Shown here: positions 15,054 through 23,967 of the stretch, one piece after another
Layout: every line of letters begins with the position of its first letter
Numbering within the stretch: position 1 is the stretch's first letter
NCBI GenBank assembly: GCA_026707935.1
Contig: JAPOVX010000336.1
Coordinates: 1 to 35,338, forward strand
DNA from: Paracoccaceae bacterium
GTDB lineage: Bacteria > Pseudomonadota > Alphaproteobacteria > Rhodobacterales > Rhodobacteraceae
DNA length: 35,338 nt
Direction: 5' to 3'
Notes under the pieces: generated by a model
Database searches by the model: none
The model's input: the letters and a program-made list of their open reading frames with translations, nothing else
Told to the model about the DNA's origin: nothing
Made by a program: the position numbers and the translations under genes

Positions 15054-15700
15054 TCCGGTGCCCGGACTGGCAGAACCCGGAACGACTGTTTGCCGCTGCC
15101 CCCTCGGCCCCGTCACCCCCGACGCACACCGAGATAACGGCACCCTCTGAAGGCGGGCATGAAGATCCGAATGCGAACTGTCTCCGGCATACGGTAAAAG
15201 CCGGAGACACGTTCGGCCGGATCGCGCAGAAATATCTCGGCACCGCATCCCGACATCCGGAAATTGCGGCCGCCAACCCGGACATGGATCCGAAAAAGCT
15301 GCGGATCGGGACTGTTCTGAAGGTCAAATGCACGCGCCCTGCACCAGCAGTGGCCGGACATCAGACACAGTCACGAGGCCCGCTGAGCTGGCTGTTCGAT
15401 TCCGGAACGCGCAACGCCGGTCAGGAAGCCGAAGTCATACGCACGCCGCCACTGCCACAGGTCTGGTCCGCAGGCCGCGGTGAATATTTGATCGACGTGA
15501 TTGAGCGATGGGGGACGGCAGCGGATCATGACGTGATCATTGAGGATCGTGGAGACTGGAAGTTTGAAGTCCCGTTCCGGTTTGAAGGAAACCTGAGGCT
15601 CGCCCTCCGTGAAGTGGTCAAGGGGTTCGGATCCGGTCCCGCTGCACCGCTACTGGTCCTGTATGCAAATCGGGTCATCCGGATCGGTGCAGCGCGATGA
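14888..15700 (+). CDS. LysM and TcpQ-domain protein (PilL/TcpQ-like)
   Basis: This protein has 270 residues if it starts at 14888. A hydrophobic exported-type segment (HAIAGLCVLSGTLAGAGTA) is followed by a LysM peptidoglycan-binding module (about 101-146: HTVKAGDTFGRIAQKYLG ... IGTVLKVKC). The C-terminal domain (about 194-268) contains VIERWGTAADHDVII and a PLLVLYANRVIRIG ending, the TcpQ/PilL C-terminal pattern seen beside type IVb-pilus secretins. TcpQ helps its secretin reach the outer membrane, so this is the probable partner of the next gene, whose start it overlaps by four bases. The true start is uncertain: no ATG lies closer to the signal region, and the assumed start makes a long overlap with the regulator gene. 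Confidence 0.7.
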   Translation: MGSRDTRVEPVEDSLYHYHVKGQRAHRAAWRHAIAGLCVLSGTLAGAGTAPQAPLIRCPDWQNPERLFAAAPSAPSPPTHTEITAPSEGGHEDPNANCLRHTVKAGDTFGRIAQKYLGTASRHPEIAAANPDMDPKKLRIGTVLKVKCTRPAPAVAGHQTQSRGPLSWLFDSGTRNAGQEAEVIRTPPLPQVWSAGRGEYLIDVIERWGTAADHDVIIEDRGDWKFEVPFRFEGNLRLALREVVKGFGSGPAAPLLVLYANRVIRIGAAR

Positions 15701-17175
15701 AACACAGGGGGATCGGGTTTGCCGTCGCTGGCCTTTTGCTCGCTGGTTGCGCCGCTATCGAAAACGCAGGCCAACGCCAGGACACGCTGGCCGCAGAAGT
15801 GGCGCGCCACCGCGGCGTTCTGGACGCGCAGCAGCGGGGAGGCGTGGTCGAAGTCGACGAACCGTTTTACGGTTCCCGCGAGACAGGACAGGATCAATCA
15901 GCCGCCGTAGATGATCTCACAAACGGAGAGCCCCTGCCCGAAGACCTGGAAGAAAGCCTGGGGGTGGAGATACAGGCCTCCGCCGCCGATATTGCAGCTA
16001 TCCAGGAAATTGTTGCCGCTGCCTCCGGTCTCGATATCGTCGTGCGCACCACCTATCCGACGGCCCGCGGTATCATCGACGTGCCGGTCGCCGGCACAAT
16101 GAACTTCCAGCATCGCGGTCCGCTGTCCGGCCTTCTCGATCGGATTGGAGCCCGTTTCGATCTGGCATGGCATTTCGACGGCACTGTTATTCGGTTCGAT
16201 CGCATGGTGAACGTCGTGCACGATGTCCCCCTGCCTTCAACCAGCGGAAAAATCCAGACATCGGTTACGGGGGTTCGAACTGACACATCATCCGTAACCG
16301 CGTCGAAAGCAGTGGATGTAGATCCATGGGAAGAGATCAGGATCGCCCTGGAACAGGTCGCGCCGCCACCTGCTGCCATCACGATTGCCCGGAACACGGG
16401 CCGGATCACGGTGTTCGGCCCACCGAGCGTGCAACGCTCAGCGGCCGTGGTGATCAACGATTTCGCATCACTCTACGCACAGCGGATCGGGTTGGAAATC
16501 GCCACCTATTTTATCGACGCCTCCAGCGGCAATAACATCGCGGTCGGAACGTTTCTCAAGGCAGTGACAGGAGATGGCGTCCTGACCCTGGGTTCTGGCC
16601 GATCGACGGGAACGACATCCGGGAGCATTGCCATCGTCGGCGGTAAATTCGGAGGGTCGTCGATCGACTTCAAGGCATTGGCAACAGAGAAGGACGTCGT
16701 CGACTACCGGCAGACCAACACGGTCGGGCAGAACGGTGTGGTCGCTCCTGTTTCCCTGCTTTCGACCCAGAACTATGTCCGCGAGGTGTCCACCCGGACA
16801 ACAGATGCAGGCGATATCGAACAGACCGTCAAGGTTGACAGCATTGATACAGGCCTCTCGATATTCGCCTTGCCCCGTCTGATCGACAATAACCGGCTGC
16901 AACTGAATCTCTGGCTGGTCGAAGCCAGCCTGAACAGTCTCGACACCTTCGGCTCCATCCAGTTGCCGAAAACCGATCATCGTGCGGTTGAGTACACGGT
17001 GGTTCTCGCTCCGGGCGAAACCCTGGTCGTCGGCGGTTACGAGCAGGAAACCGTGAGAAAGGAACAATCCGGCACCGGATGGGCGAATTTCCTGGGACTC
17101 GGTGGATCCGCAAAGGCCAGCCGTGCCCGGACGTCCATGGTCGTGTTGATCCGTCCAACGGTGATCGCGGGGTAG
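15697..17175 (+). CDS. pilN: PilN-family outer-membrane secretin (lipoprotein)
   Basis: This 492-residue secretin is a lipoprotein, with signal and lipobox LLLAGC (Cys18). N-domains follow (VEIQASAADIAAIQEIVAAA, then FQHRGPLSGLLDRIGARFDL), and then a C-terminal secretin channel domain with LFALPR-type IFALPRLIDNN and the signature VVLAPGETLVVGGYEQE (about 432-448). Lipoprotein secretins with this layout belong to the type IVb pilus PilN/BfpB group. Secretins make large gated outer-membrane pores for pili. Here it lies directly before trbE, in a system that already has the VirB7/9/10-type outer-membrane ring, which is unusual. Confidence 0.9.
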   Translation: MKHRGIGFAVAGLLLAGCAAIENAGQRQDTLAAEVARHRGVLDAQQRGGVVEVDEPFYGSRETGQDQSAAVDDLTNGEPLPEDLEESLGVEIQASAADIAAIQEIVAAASGLDIVVRTTYPTARGIIDVPVAGTMNFQHRGPLSGLLDRIGARFDLAWHFDGTVIRFDRMVNVVHDVPLPSTSGKIQTSVTGVRTDTSSVTASKAVDVDPWEEIRIALEQVAPPPAAITIARNTGRITVFGPPSVQRSAAVVINDFASLYAQRIGLEIATYFIDASSGNNIAVGTFLKAVTGDGVLTLGSGRSTGTTSGSIAIVGGKFGGSSIDFKALATEKDVVDYRQTNTVGQNGVVAPVSLLSTQNYVREVSTRTTDAGDIEQTVKVDSIDTGLSIFALPRLIDNNRLQLNLWLVEASLNSLDTFGSIQLPKTDHRAVEYTVVLAPGETLVVGGYEQETVRKEQSGTGWANFLGLGGSAKASRARTSMVVLIRPTVIAG

Positions 17176-17178
17176 ACG

Positions 17179-19536
17179 ATGGCAGTCTTCGGACGACCGC
17201 GACGGACGTTTTCAGACCTGCTGAATTGGGGCGCGGCGGTCGCGCCGGGCGTGGTTGTCTGCAAGGACGGATCAATGCTGGCCGCGTGGGAAATCCAGGG
17301 GCGCGATACCGAGAGCCTGTCGCCAGAGGAACGGCACCACTACACCGCCCGGCTCAGCCAGGCACTGACTGGTTTTGGTGATGGCTGCACCTTCTGGATT
17401 GATTTCAAGCGCAAGCCGGTGCGCGGTTATGTCGGGCATGAAGAGGAATTTTCGGCTGAAGCGCTCAAGGTTCTGCAGATGGAACGGCGCTCCATCCTCG
17501 AGGCCGGTGGTGCGCTGTACAACAACGTCATTCATCTAACGTATCAGTCAGCCCGTCCTGCCAGAATCAGGGCCATCACCGATGAGATCGAGTCGTTCGA
17601 AGCCGAATGCGCCACGGTCGAGTCCCGGTTTACCGGCGTATATGGGTTGCGGCGTTTACGCAGCCGGCACCAGACGGAGAGCACGAGCCTGACCGACGAG
17701 CTTGTCGGGCACCTCGCAACCTCTGTCACCGGGCAGTGGATGAGTCCGCACCAGCCAACCGGGCTGGAATGGATCTATCTCGATGTCCTGATCTCGCCGA
17801 GCTTTCGGCAGAACAACTTCGATGACATTATCCAGATCAACGATCGGTGGACAGCAGTGGTCGCCGTAGACGGATACCCGCCATTCACGGAGCCCGGAGC
17901 CCTGGAGGTTCTGCAGAGCTTCAGCATGGGATACCAGTGGTCCACGCGTTTTGTCTGTCTGGGCAAGAACCGCGCCCGATCTGAACTGAACCGCCGTCGC
18001 CGTTTCTGGTCTCAGGGCAAGCGATCTCTGGCAGCCCAGGCAGTGGCATCCGAAACAGCTCCGGTCGACGCGCATGCGCAAGCGATGGAGCTCGAAACCG
18101 AGGCCGCAATCGCAGAGATCAGCGCTGGCGATCTCACCTACGGCGTGGCCAACAGCGTCGTGGTGCTGTGGGGTGAGCCCGGAGGAACCCGGGAAGATGT
18201 CATCGCTGCAGCGCGGCACGTCACGGAAGCTCTGCTGGATCACGGATTCGAGACCCGCATCGAGACCTGCAATGCGCTCGAGGCGTTCCTGGGCCGATTG
18301 CCTGGGCACCCCGGAAACAATCCACGCCGGCCCATCCTGTCGAGCCTTTCCTTCGCCGACCTGGTTCCGATGAGCACCATCTGGCAGGGTGACACGTCGG
18401 TCAACTGCCCGCAGTTTCCCAAGAATTCACCGCCCCTTCTGGTGGGGCGTTCCGTATCGGGCGAGCCATATTTCTTCAACCTGCATTCCGGGGGCGTCGG
18501 GCATACCCTGGTCTTTGGCCCCACGGGGGCCGGAAAATCGGTGCTGTTGGCGCTTTTTGCTGCAAACTGGACCAAGTACGCCAATTCACGCGTCATCGTA
18601 TTCGATAAACGCCGGTCCATTCGCTACCTGACAGGCGCTGTCCGCGGCAATTTCATCCCGTTGGGCCAGGACGGCAGGGCACTGTCACCAGTCCGCGGAT
18701 TGCTGGGCTGCGGGCCGGGGCATCTCGAGGACTGGCTTCTGGCGCTGGTCCGCGAAGCGGGCACGAATTCCAACCCGGATCTCCGCAGCGAAATCAGGAA
18801 CACTGTCCGCCTGTTGACTGCGGACCACACGTTGGCAGACGCGCTGAATCTGGTGCAGTCGCAAGAGGCGCGCCAGGCCCTGGAAGCCTTCATCACGGGC
18901 AATCACAGGGGGATCTTTGACGCCAGGGACGACGGAATCCGGATCTCGGGCTGGACCGTGTTCGAAACCGAGGACCTGTTCACGTCAGGACCGGGCGTCG
19001 CCGTGCTCGCACTGGAGTACCTGTTCCGGATGGTCGAAGCCGGTCTGGACGGAAGGCCGACTTTACTCCTCATCGATGAAGCCTGGGCTTTTCTGGAACA
19101 CCCGCTTTTCGCCGAACGAATCCGCAGCTGGCTCAAGGAACTCAGGAAGGCCAATGCGTCGGTGGTCATGGCGACGCAATCTGTCGCCGATGCCACATCG
19201 AGTGAGATCACGCCCGTGCTGATCGAGAACTGCCCGACAAAGATCTTCCTCCCGAACCCGGCAGCACGGACTCGCGCCAGTCGGGACCAGTACACGAGCC
19301 TCGGCGCGACGGACGAGATGATCGAGATCATCGCGTCGATCCGCACGAAACAGCACTACTACGTGGTCAAGCCGGAGGGCCGGAGAGTGGTCGATTTTCT
19401 GCTTGGACCGGTCGCACTCACCCTGCTGGGCAGCACATCCGTGGAGGAAGCAGCGTCCGCCGACAGGGCCCTGGCCGACGACCCGGAGTTCTGGTCCGCC
19501 GATGTAAGGAGAGCTCTCAATGAAATTGCTGCGTGA
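17179..19536 (+). CDS. trbE: TrbE/VirB4 conjugation ATPase
   Basis: This 785-residue ATPase is the largest motor of the secretion machine. The N-terminal domain (1-about 400) is VirB4-specific. The C-terminal domain has Walker A FGPTGAGKSV (about residue 446-455), Walker B TLLLIDEAWAFLEH (about 628) and the VVMATQSVADA motif. The length is close to that of RP4 TrbE. It starts three bases after the secretin gene and overlaps trbJ by 17. The segment 18995-19029 (encoding GVAVLALEYLFR) is matched perfectly by the first CRISPR spacer of this window. Confidence 0.96.
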   Translation: MAVFGRPRRTFSDLLNWGAAVAPGVVVCKDGSMLAAWEIQGRDTESLSPEERHHYTARLSQALTGFGDGCTFWIDFKRKPVRGYVGHEEEFSAEALKVLQMERRSILEAGGALYNNVIHLTYQSARPARIRAITDEIESFEAECATVESRFTGVYGLRRLRSRHQTESTSLTDELVGHLATSVTGQWMSPHQPTGLEWIYLDVLISPSFRQNNFDDIIQINDRWTAVVAVDGYPPFTEPGALEVLQSFSMGYQWSTRFVCLGKNRARSELNRRRRFWSQGKRSLAAQAVASETAPVDAHAQAMELETEAAIAEISAGDLTYGVANSVVVLWGEPGGTREDVIAAARHVTEALLDHGFETRIETCNALEAFLGRLPGHPGNNPRRPILSSLSFADLVPMSTIWQGDTSVNCPQFPKNSPPLLVGRSVSGEPYFFNLHSGGVGHTLVFGPTGAGKSVLLALFAANWTKYANSRVIVFDKRRSIRYLTGAVRGNFIPLGQDGRALSPVRGLLGCGPGHLEDWLLALVREAGTNSNPDLRSEIRNTVRLLTADHTLADALNLVQSQEARQALEAFITGNHRGIFDARDDGIRISGWTVFETEDLFTSGPGVAVLALEYLFRMVEAGLDGRPTLLLIDEAWAFLEHPLFAERIRSWLKELRKANASVVMATQSVADATSSEITPVLIENCPTKIFLPNPAARTRASRDQYTSLGATDEMIEIIASIRTKQHYYVVKPEGRRVVDFLLGPVALTLLGSTSVEEAASADRALADDPEFWSADVRRALNEIAA
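18995..19029 (+). other. Protospacer inside trbE matched 35/35 by CRISPR spacer 1
   Basis: These 35 bases are identical to the leader-proximal spacer (33519-33553), in the same orientation. The 5' flank is GACCGG, giving CGG at the PAM position where type I-C systems expect TTC. The 3' flank is ATGGTC. The match is direct from sequence. Whether it can be cut is inference; the PAM mismatch argues that it is not cut efficiently. Confidence 0.97.
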
Positions 19537-20329
19537 CAGGCTGTTGTCCACCGTGGTTGCCATCGCAATGGGGTTGAGCACTGGCCAGGCAGGCGGCCTG
19601 ACCGGCGTTGCAACGGAATGGACGCAGCTCGCCAATAACGCGCAACTTGCCAAGCTTGCCTCGATTGAGGCGAGCCAACTCTCCGTCGCCAGCGAGACCC
19701 TGGCCACGGAAGTCGAGCAGCTCAGGAACCTGATCCTGGCATATCGCAACATGGTCGCCAATACCGAACGATTGCCCGGCAGCTTTCATCGCAAGGCCCT
19801 TGAGCCGATCATTGATCTACGCCGACTGTACATGAAGACAGGGATTGTCACGCAGTCGGGCCAGAAACTGGACCGGTTCATGAAATCAGGACAAATCACC
19901 GATCCTCTGTTCGACCAGGAAGGTTATTCGCGGAACGATTTTGAAGAGCGCTACGACGCACTGCAAACCCAGTGGACATCCTCCCTGGAGGCTGGACTCC
20001 GCAAGGCCGGCTTCACACTGGCCGATGTCGAAACCGAGGCAGGGTTCGTCGACCAGTTGTCGCGCCGGGCCGGGCAGGCGGATGGCAACCTTGCCGCCCT
20101 GCAGGTCGCCAATGAACTCTCCGCAAGCCTGTCCCGGCAGGTATTGGATCTTCGGTTGCTACAGGCGGCACAGGTGGAACAGACGGCAATGGCGTGGTCG
20201 CGGCGGTTACAGGAACAGGACATCCGGGAGGCGATTCAGCGGCGCTACGACGAGACATTGGCCATTGATCTGCAGGCAGTCGAAGAATACCGCCCTCGCG
20301 GCATTCACAGCATTCTGGGCCTCGATTGA
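19520..20329 (+). CDS. trbJ: TrbJ/VirB5-family conjugation protein
   Basis: This 269-residue periplasmic protein has a signal peptide (about 1-24) followed by the TrbJ hallmark TEWTQLANNAQLAKL. The body is almost entirely helical and coiled-coil rich, including VATEVEQLRNLILAYRNM-like heptads. TrbJ corresponds to VirB5, a minor pilus component involved in pilus tip, adhesion or entry exclusion. It overlaps the end of trbE and is followed one base later by trbL. Confidence 0.9.
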   Translation: MKLLRDRLLSTVVAIAMGLSTGQAGGLTGVATEWTQLANNAQLAKLASIEASQLSVASETLATEVEQLRNLILAYRNMVANTERLPGSFHRKALEPIIDLRRLYMKTGIVTQSGQKLDRFMKSGQITDPLFDQEGYSRNDFEERYDALQTQWTSSLEAGLRKAGFTLADVETEAGFVDQLSRRAGQADGNLAALQVANELSASLSRQVLDLRLLQAAQVEQTAMAWSRRLQEQDIREAIQRRYDETLAIDLQAVEEYRPRGIHSILGLD

Positions 20330-20330
20330 C

Positions 20331-21509
20331 ATGCCCTGCCTGCTCCGTCCACACGCCTTGGTGGCCGCGATTGGCGCAACCATTGGCATCGTGCTTTTGC
20401 TTGCCGGCATGGCAAGTGCTCAAACACCTGCCGCAGGCGTTCTCGATGACATGATCGACCAGATGAACCGCCGGGCGGGGACAATGACGGTCGGCGTGGT
20501 GTCTGCCGCCACATCGCTGCTCTACGCGATGGCCGCGATCGAGATGGCCTGGAGCTTCGCCCGCGGGGCCATTCAGGGCGAAGGCCTGCCGGCCCTTTTG
20601 ACACGACTCGTCACGCGGTTTGTCGTCGTCGGAATATTCGTGCTCTGCCTGCAGTTTGGCCCGGATCTCGTTCGCCTCGCAATCGACAGTGCGCTGGCGG
20701 TGGCACGAGCTGGAGGGAGCACGGCAGAACCCAGCCCATCCGGCGTATTGTCGCAGGCACTCCGGCTGGTGGGCCAACTCATTGGCAACCTGTCAGTCTG
20801 GACACCCGGGTATTCGCTCGGACTGGTGCTGGTCGCGATGATGGTGGCGGTCACTGCGGCGGCAATGGCTGCAATTATCGTTCTGGTCTACGCCGAACTG
20901 TATCTGATGGCTGTCGCGGGCCTCCTGGCCCTTGGTTTTGGCGGACTGGAGATGACCCGCGATATTGCAGTCACCTATATCCGTATGCTTGTGGGCAAGG
21001 GTTTCAAGCTTCTTACGCTCCTGATGGTGAACGGGTTGGTAATGGCGACGCTTGATGCCACCTTCACCGCCAATGCCGAGCACGACCTGTTCGCGGCGAT
21101 ACAGATTCTCATTGTCCAGGTCGTCGGACTTGTACTGATTCTGCAGTTGCCTTCGGCAGTGGAAAGCCTGACCGGCGGTGCGGGAATCAATCCGGCAGCT
21201 GCACTTGCTGGCGGCCTGGCCGGAGCGACGGCCGGGCGGGCAATGCTTGCCGCCGCCCGTACCGGCGGCGGAGCAGCATATGGTGCCGCACGCGGGGGCG
21301 TAATGGCCGCACGAACGACCTCAACCGGCGGTGGGCTGACCGACATGGCTGCGGCCGCTACCGGAACTGGCATGGCTGCAAAGGCAGGGTCAATCATGAA
21401 AGGTGCAGGCACGGGTGCGGCACGAGGAGCCGTCGCCGGGTTCAGCGGTCAAGGCACGGGCTCGAAGATCGCCTCTGACATTATTCAGTACCTCGATCGC
21501 AAACAGTGA
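20331..21509 (+). CDS. trbL: TrbL/VirB6 inner-membrane channel protein
   Basis: This 392-residue polytopic membrane protein has an N-terminal signal-like segment ending near AQTPAAG, then about six hydrophobic segments between residues 60 and 285. It ends in a long Gly/Ala-rich cytoplasmic tail (GGLAGATAGRAMLAAARTGG and similar repeats), as in TrbL. It forms the inner-membrane part of the channel. It is shorter than RP4 TrbL because of a reduced tail. The start at 20331 comes one base after the trbJ stop. Confidence 0.92.
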   Translation: MPCLLRPHALVAAIGATIGIVLLLAGMASAQTPAAGVLDDMIDQMNRRAGTMTVGVVSAATSLLYAMAAIEMAWSFARGAIQGEGLPALLTRLVTRFVVVGIFVLCLQFGPDLVRLAIDSALAVARAGGSTAEPSPSGVLSQALRLVGQLIGNLSVWTPGYSLGLVLVAMMVAVTAAAMAAIIVLVYAELYLMAVAGLLALGFGGLEMTRDIAVTYIRMLVGKGFKLLTLLMVNGLVMATLDATFTANAEHDLFAAIQILIVQVVGLVLILQLPSAVESLTGGAGINPAAALAGGLAGATAGRAMLAAARTGGGAAYGAARGGVMAARTTSTGGGLTDMAAAATGTGMAAKAGSIMKGAGTGAARGAVAGFSGQGTGSKIASDIIQYLDRKQ

Positions 21510-21516
21510 AGACCAG

Positions 21517-22206
21517 ATGACCGGGCAAAAGGACAAGACATCCACGAATCCGTACATGGTGGCGCAGCGCGAGTGGGATGAACGCTTCGCGTTTCATGCG
21601 GCAACGGCCCAACGGTTCTTTCGCCTTGGTCTGGCGGGGATGGTGATGGGAGCCGTTGGGCTGGGTTTCGGAATCTGGGCAGCGAGCCAGAGCGAATATG
21701 TGCCTTACCTCGTCAAGGTCGACGATCTCGGCCGGGCAGAAGCCCTCGCCCAGCCCACGACAATCAGCGAATGGCCGACAGCGGTGGTCAAACGCGAGCT
21801 GCAACGGTTCATCGAACGGGCCAGGTCGATCCCTGCAGACCGGGCCGTACTCGAGCGGAACCTTTGGCGGCTGTACCGGTTCATGCGCACGGACAGCCCG
21901 GCGTTCCGGATTCTCAGTGAGGCCTTTCAGGCGAACGGGACGAACCCGATGATTCGCTGGAATCAGGAAACCGTGTTCGTCCGCGTCACGTCGGTCAGCT
22001 ATTCGGGTGGTTCCTCCTGGAGGGTTGAGTGGTCTGAACGAACGAGCGCACGCCTGACCGGCGAGAATCTGTCCGAGAAGCGGTATGTCGGAATCCTGGT
22101 ACTGGGCGACCCCGTCAGTGTCAGCCGCGAAGCTCTGGAGGCGAATCCACTGGGCCTCATGGTCAATCACATCGATATTCAGCGGGTCCGGACTGATGGC
22201 GAATGA
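21517..22206 (+). CDS. trbF: TrbF/VirB8 inner-membrane assembly protein
   Basis: This 229-residue bitopic protein has the N-terminal NPYMVAQREWDERF motif typical of TrbF. It is followed by one membrane segment (about 36-56) and a periplasmic NTF2-like VirB8 domain (about 65-225; it contains VPYLVKVDDLGRAEAL and RVTSVSYSGGSSWRVEW). It links the inner-membrane complex with TrbI and TrbG. The start at 21517 is chosen over upstream in-frame codons because those would overlap trbL and lack similarity. It overlaps trbI by 11 bases. Confidence 0.92.
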   Translation: MTGQKDKTSTNPYMVAQREWDERFAFHAATAQRFFRLGLAGMVMGAVGLGFGIWAASQSEYVPYLVKVDDLGRAEALAQPTTISEWPTAVVKRELQRFIERARSIPADRAVLERNLWRLYRFMRTDSPAFRILSEAFQANGTNPMIRWNQETVFVRVTSVSYSGGSSWRVEWSERTSARLTGENLSEKRYVGILVLGDPVSVSREALEANPLGLMVNHIDIQRVRTDGE

Positions 22207-23266
22207 TCTGCCGGGAAGACCGATCGTGAGCCGGGATCTCAAGGTGGCCGCCGCCGCCACAGTGATCGCGATTGCAGTGATTTTTCTGGGCTGGGCGCTG
22301 CTCCGCGGATTGCCGGGCAGGCAAACAGAACGGCCAACAGCATCCATTGACGAGTCAGTTGATCCAGAAGCCGCAGCAGAAATCATTGAAAAAGCGGCAG
22401 CCGCCGGAGAGCAGGGACAGACTCCTGAAACACCCTCTCCGACCGGGAACAACGCACCGCCCGAAGAGGATGCCGAAGCAGAGCGACAACTGGCCGAAAT
22501 CCGCCGCCGCGTGGAAGAAAGGCAACGGCGAGAAGAAGAGCTCGCGACACAGGCGGACTATGCCTCCTTGGGTGAAAGTCTGCATCCGCTCATCCGACCA
22601 CCTCCCTTCGAAACCCCGTCTCCAGAGAACTCGATTGCTGAAGCTCCGGCTGCCGCGGTTCCCACCGAAACAAACACAACATCCATCGAGGCACATCCTG
22701 AACAATCCCGCCTGCTACTTCCGGGCACCGTGATTCCTGCAACATTGATAACCGCGATTGATTCCGGCTTGCCGGGGATCACCAGGGCTCAGGTCGTGGC
22801 CCCGGTCCGGGACAGCGCGACCGGCACACGCACCCTGATTCCCGCAAATGCCTTCCTGGTGGGATCCTACGCCGACTCGGCGAACATCGGTGATGAGCGG
22901 CTGCACATTTATTGGCAGGCGATTCAGTTTCCTGACGGACGAACGGTCAGCCTGGACGACGTACCCTCAACAGACCATGCTGGCGTCGCCGGTGTTGCCG
23001 GAAAGCGGCGATCACGCTTCTGGAGGACACTTGCATCGGCGTTCGCAATCAACCTGGTAACCGCATCCACAGCGCGGCAGGTGAACTCGGACAACCGCTT
23101 GGTCAGTGCCATCAAGGAAGCCGCTGGCGATACTGCGCAAACAGTCACCGAACGGATGCTGGAACGCGATCTGAACACCGCGCCGACGTTCCGTGTCCCG
23201 GCCGGGACTCGGATGAACGTCGTCCTCGAGCGCGAACTGCGCCTGCCGGTCTGGACATCATCCTGA
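22196..23266 (+). CDS. trbI: TrbI/VirB10 channel-spanning protein
   Basis: This is a 356-residue protein. A single membrane segment lies near the N-terminus (about 17-38), followed by a Pro/Glu-rich, partly coiled-coil periplasmic linker (about 45-170) and the C-terminal VirB10 domain. The diagnostic stretch is LLLPGTVIPATLITAIDSGL, then VAPVRDS and LIPANAFLVGSY. VirB10 bridges both membranes and gates substrate passage. It is intact and of normal length, so the locus keeps its own outer-membrane channel in addition to the secretin. The start at 22196 overlaps the end of trbF. Confidence 0.94.
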   Translation: MANDLPGRPIVSRDLKVAAAATVIAIAVIFLGWALLRGLPGRQTERPTASIDESVDPEAAAEIIEKAAAAGEQGQTPETPSPTGNNAPPEEDAEAERQLAEIRRRVEERQRREEELATQADYASLGESLHPLIRPPPFETPSPENSIAEAPAAAVPTETNTTSIEAHPEQSRLLLPGTVIPATLITAIDSGLPGITRAQVVAPVRDSATGTRTLIPANAFLVGSYADSANIGDERLHIYWQAIQFPDGRTVSLDDVPSTDHAGVAGVAGKRRSRFWRTLASAFAINLVTASTARQVNSDNRLVSAIKEAAGDTAQTVTERMLERDLNTAPTFRVPAGTRMNVVLERELRLPVWTSS

Positions 23267-23268
23267 CG

Positions 23269-23967
23269 ATGATGCTCACGGGTCGTGCGATGACAGCTGC
23301 CGCGTTGCTGGTCTTCGGAGTCCACGGCAGTGACGCAGTGATGGCCCTGCCCTCCCCGAATGCGATCCTGGACTTCATCGCACGGTACGAGGCGCCGTCC
23401 GGATACGACCAGACGCACAATTCCGTTTCCCGGCCCCCGCCTCGCCCACTGACCAAAATGACATTGACCGAAGTGCTGGATTGGCAGGAATCAATCCGGC
23501 CAAAGGCGATCTCCACGGCCGCCGGACGGTACCAGATCATTCATGACACGCTGGCGAGGCTGGTCCGAACCTACAGGCTGGATCCGAACCGGCTGTTTTC
23601 GCCGGCGACACAGGACGAACTTGGCCGTTTGCTGATCCGGGAATGCGGATATGGCCGACACACAACAACAGACTTTGCAAACTGCCTGGCCGGGATCTGG
23701 GCGGCTCTGCCCAAGGTAAGCGGTCCTGACGCAGGTCGCTCTGCCTGGGCTGGCACCGCAGGAAACCGGGCCCTTGTGACGCCGGCAACCGTCCTGGCCT
23801 TCCTTGGCCAGGGCAGCCAGAAGCCGCCAACGGTACCTGGCGTCCACATTCAGTACGAAATCGAGGAAAACGCGGTCGAGGAAAGCATCCGGAACGCCCA
23901 TGAAAATGACGATCTTGGAAGGTCAGTGGTCATTCGGTTCACACGAGATCCCTACCGGACGCACTGA
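23269..23967 (+). CDS. Exported muramidase (phage-lysozyme/GH104-like), VirB1 role
   Basis: This 232-residue periplasmic enzyme has a signal peptide (about 1-26). The catalytic domain shows FIARYEAPSGYDQ (putative catalytic Glu41), LTKMTLTEVLDWQ and STAAGRYQIIHDTL. These motifs are shared with glycoside-hydrolase-104-type phage endolysins. In secretion loci such enzymes open the peptidoglycan for assembly of the machine, as VirB1 does. It starts three bases after trbI and overlaps traB by 68. The C-terminal about 40 residues are acidic and not part of the domain. Confidence 0.85.
   Translation: MMLTGRAMTAAALLVFGVHGSDAVMALPSPNAILDFIARYEAPSGYDQTHNSVSRPPPRPLTKMTLTEVLDWQESIRPKAISTAAGRYQIIHDTLARLVRTYRLDPNRLFSPATQDELGRLLIRECGYGRHTTTDFANCLAGIWAALPKVSGPDAGRSAWAGTAGNRALVTPATVLAFLGQGSQKPPTVPGVHIQYEIEENAVEESIRNAHENDDLGRSVVIRFTRDPYRTH

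Noticed and set aside
16468..17067. 199-codon minus-strand frame inside the secretin gene
   Set aside because: Antisense to the conserved secretin domain; no supporting start or motif.
20013..20777. 254-codon minus-strand frame over trbJ/trbL
   Set aside because: Composition-driven shadow of two recognised conjugation genes.
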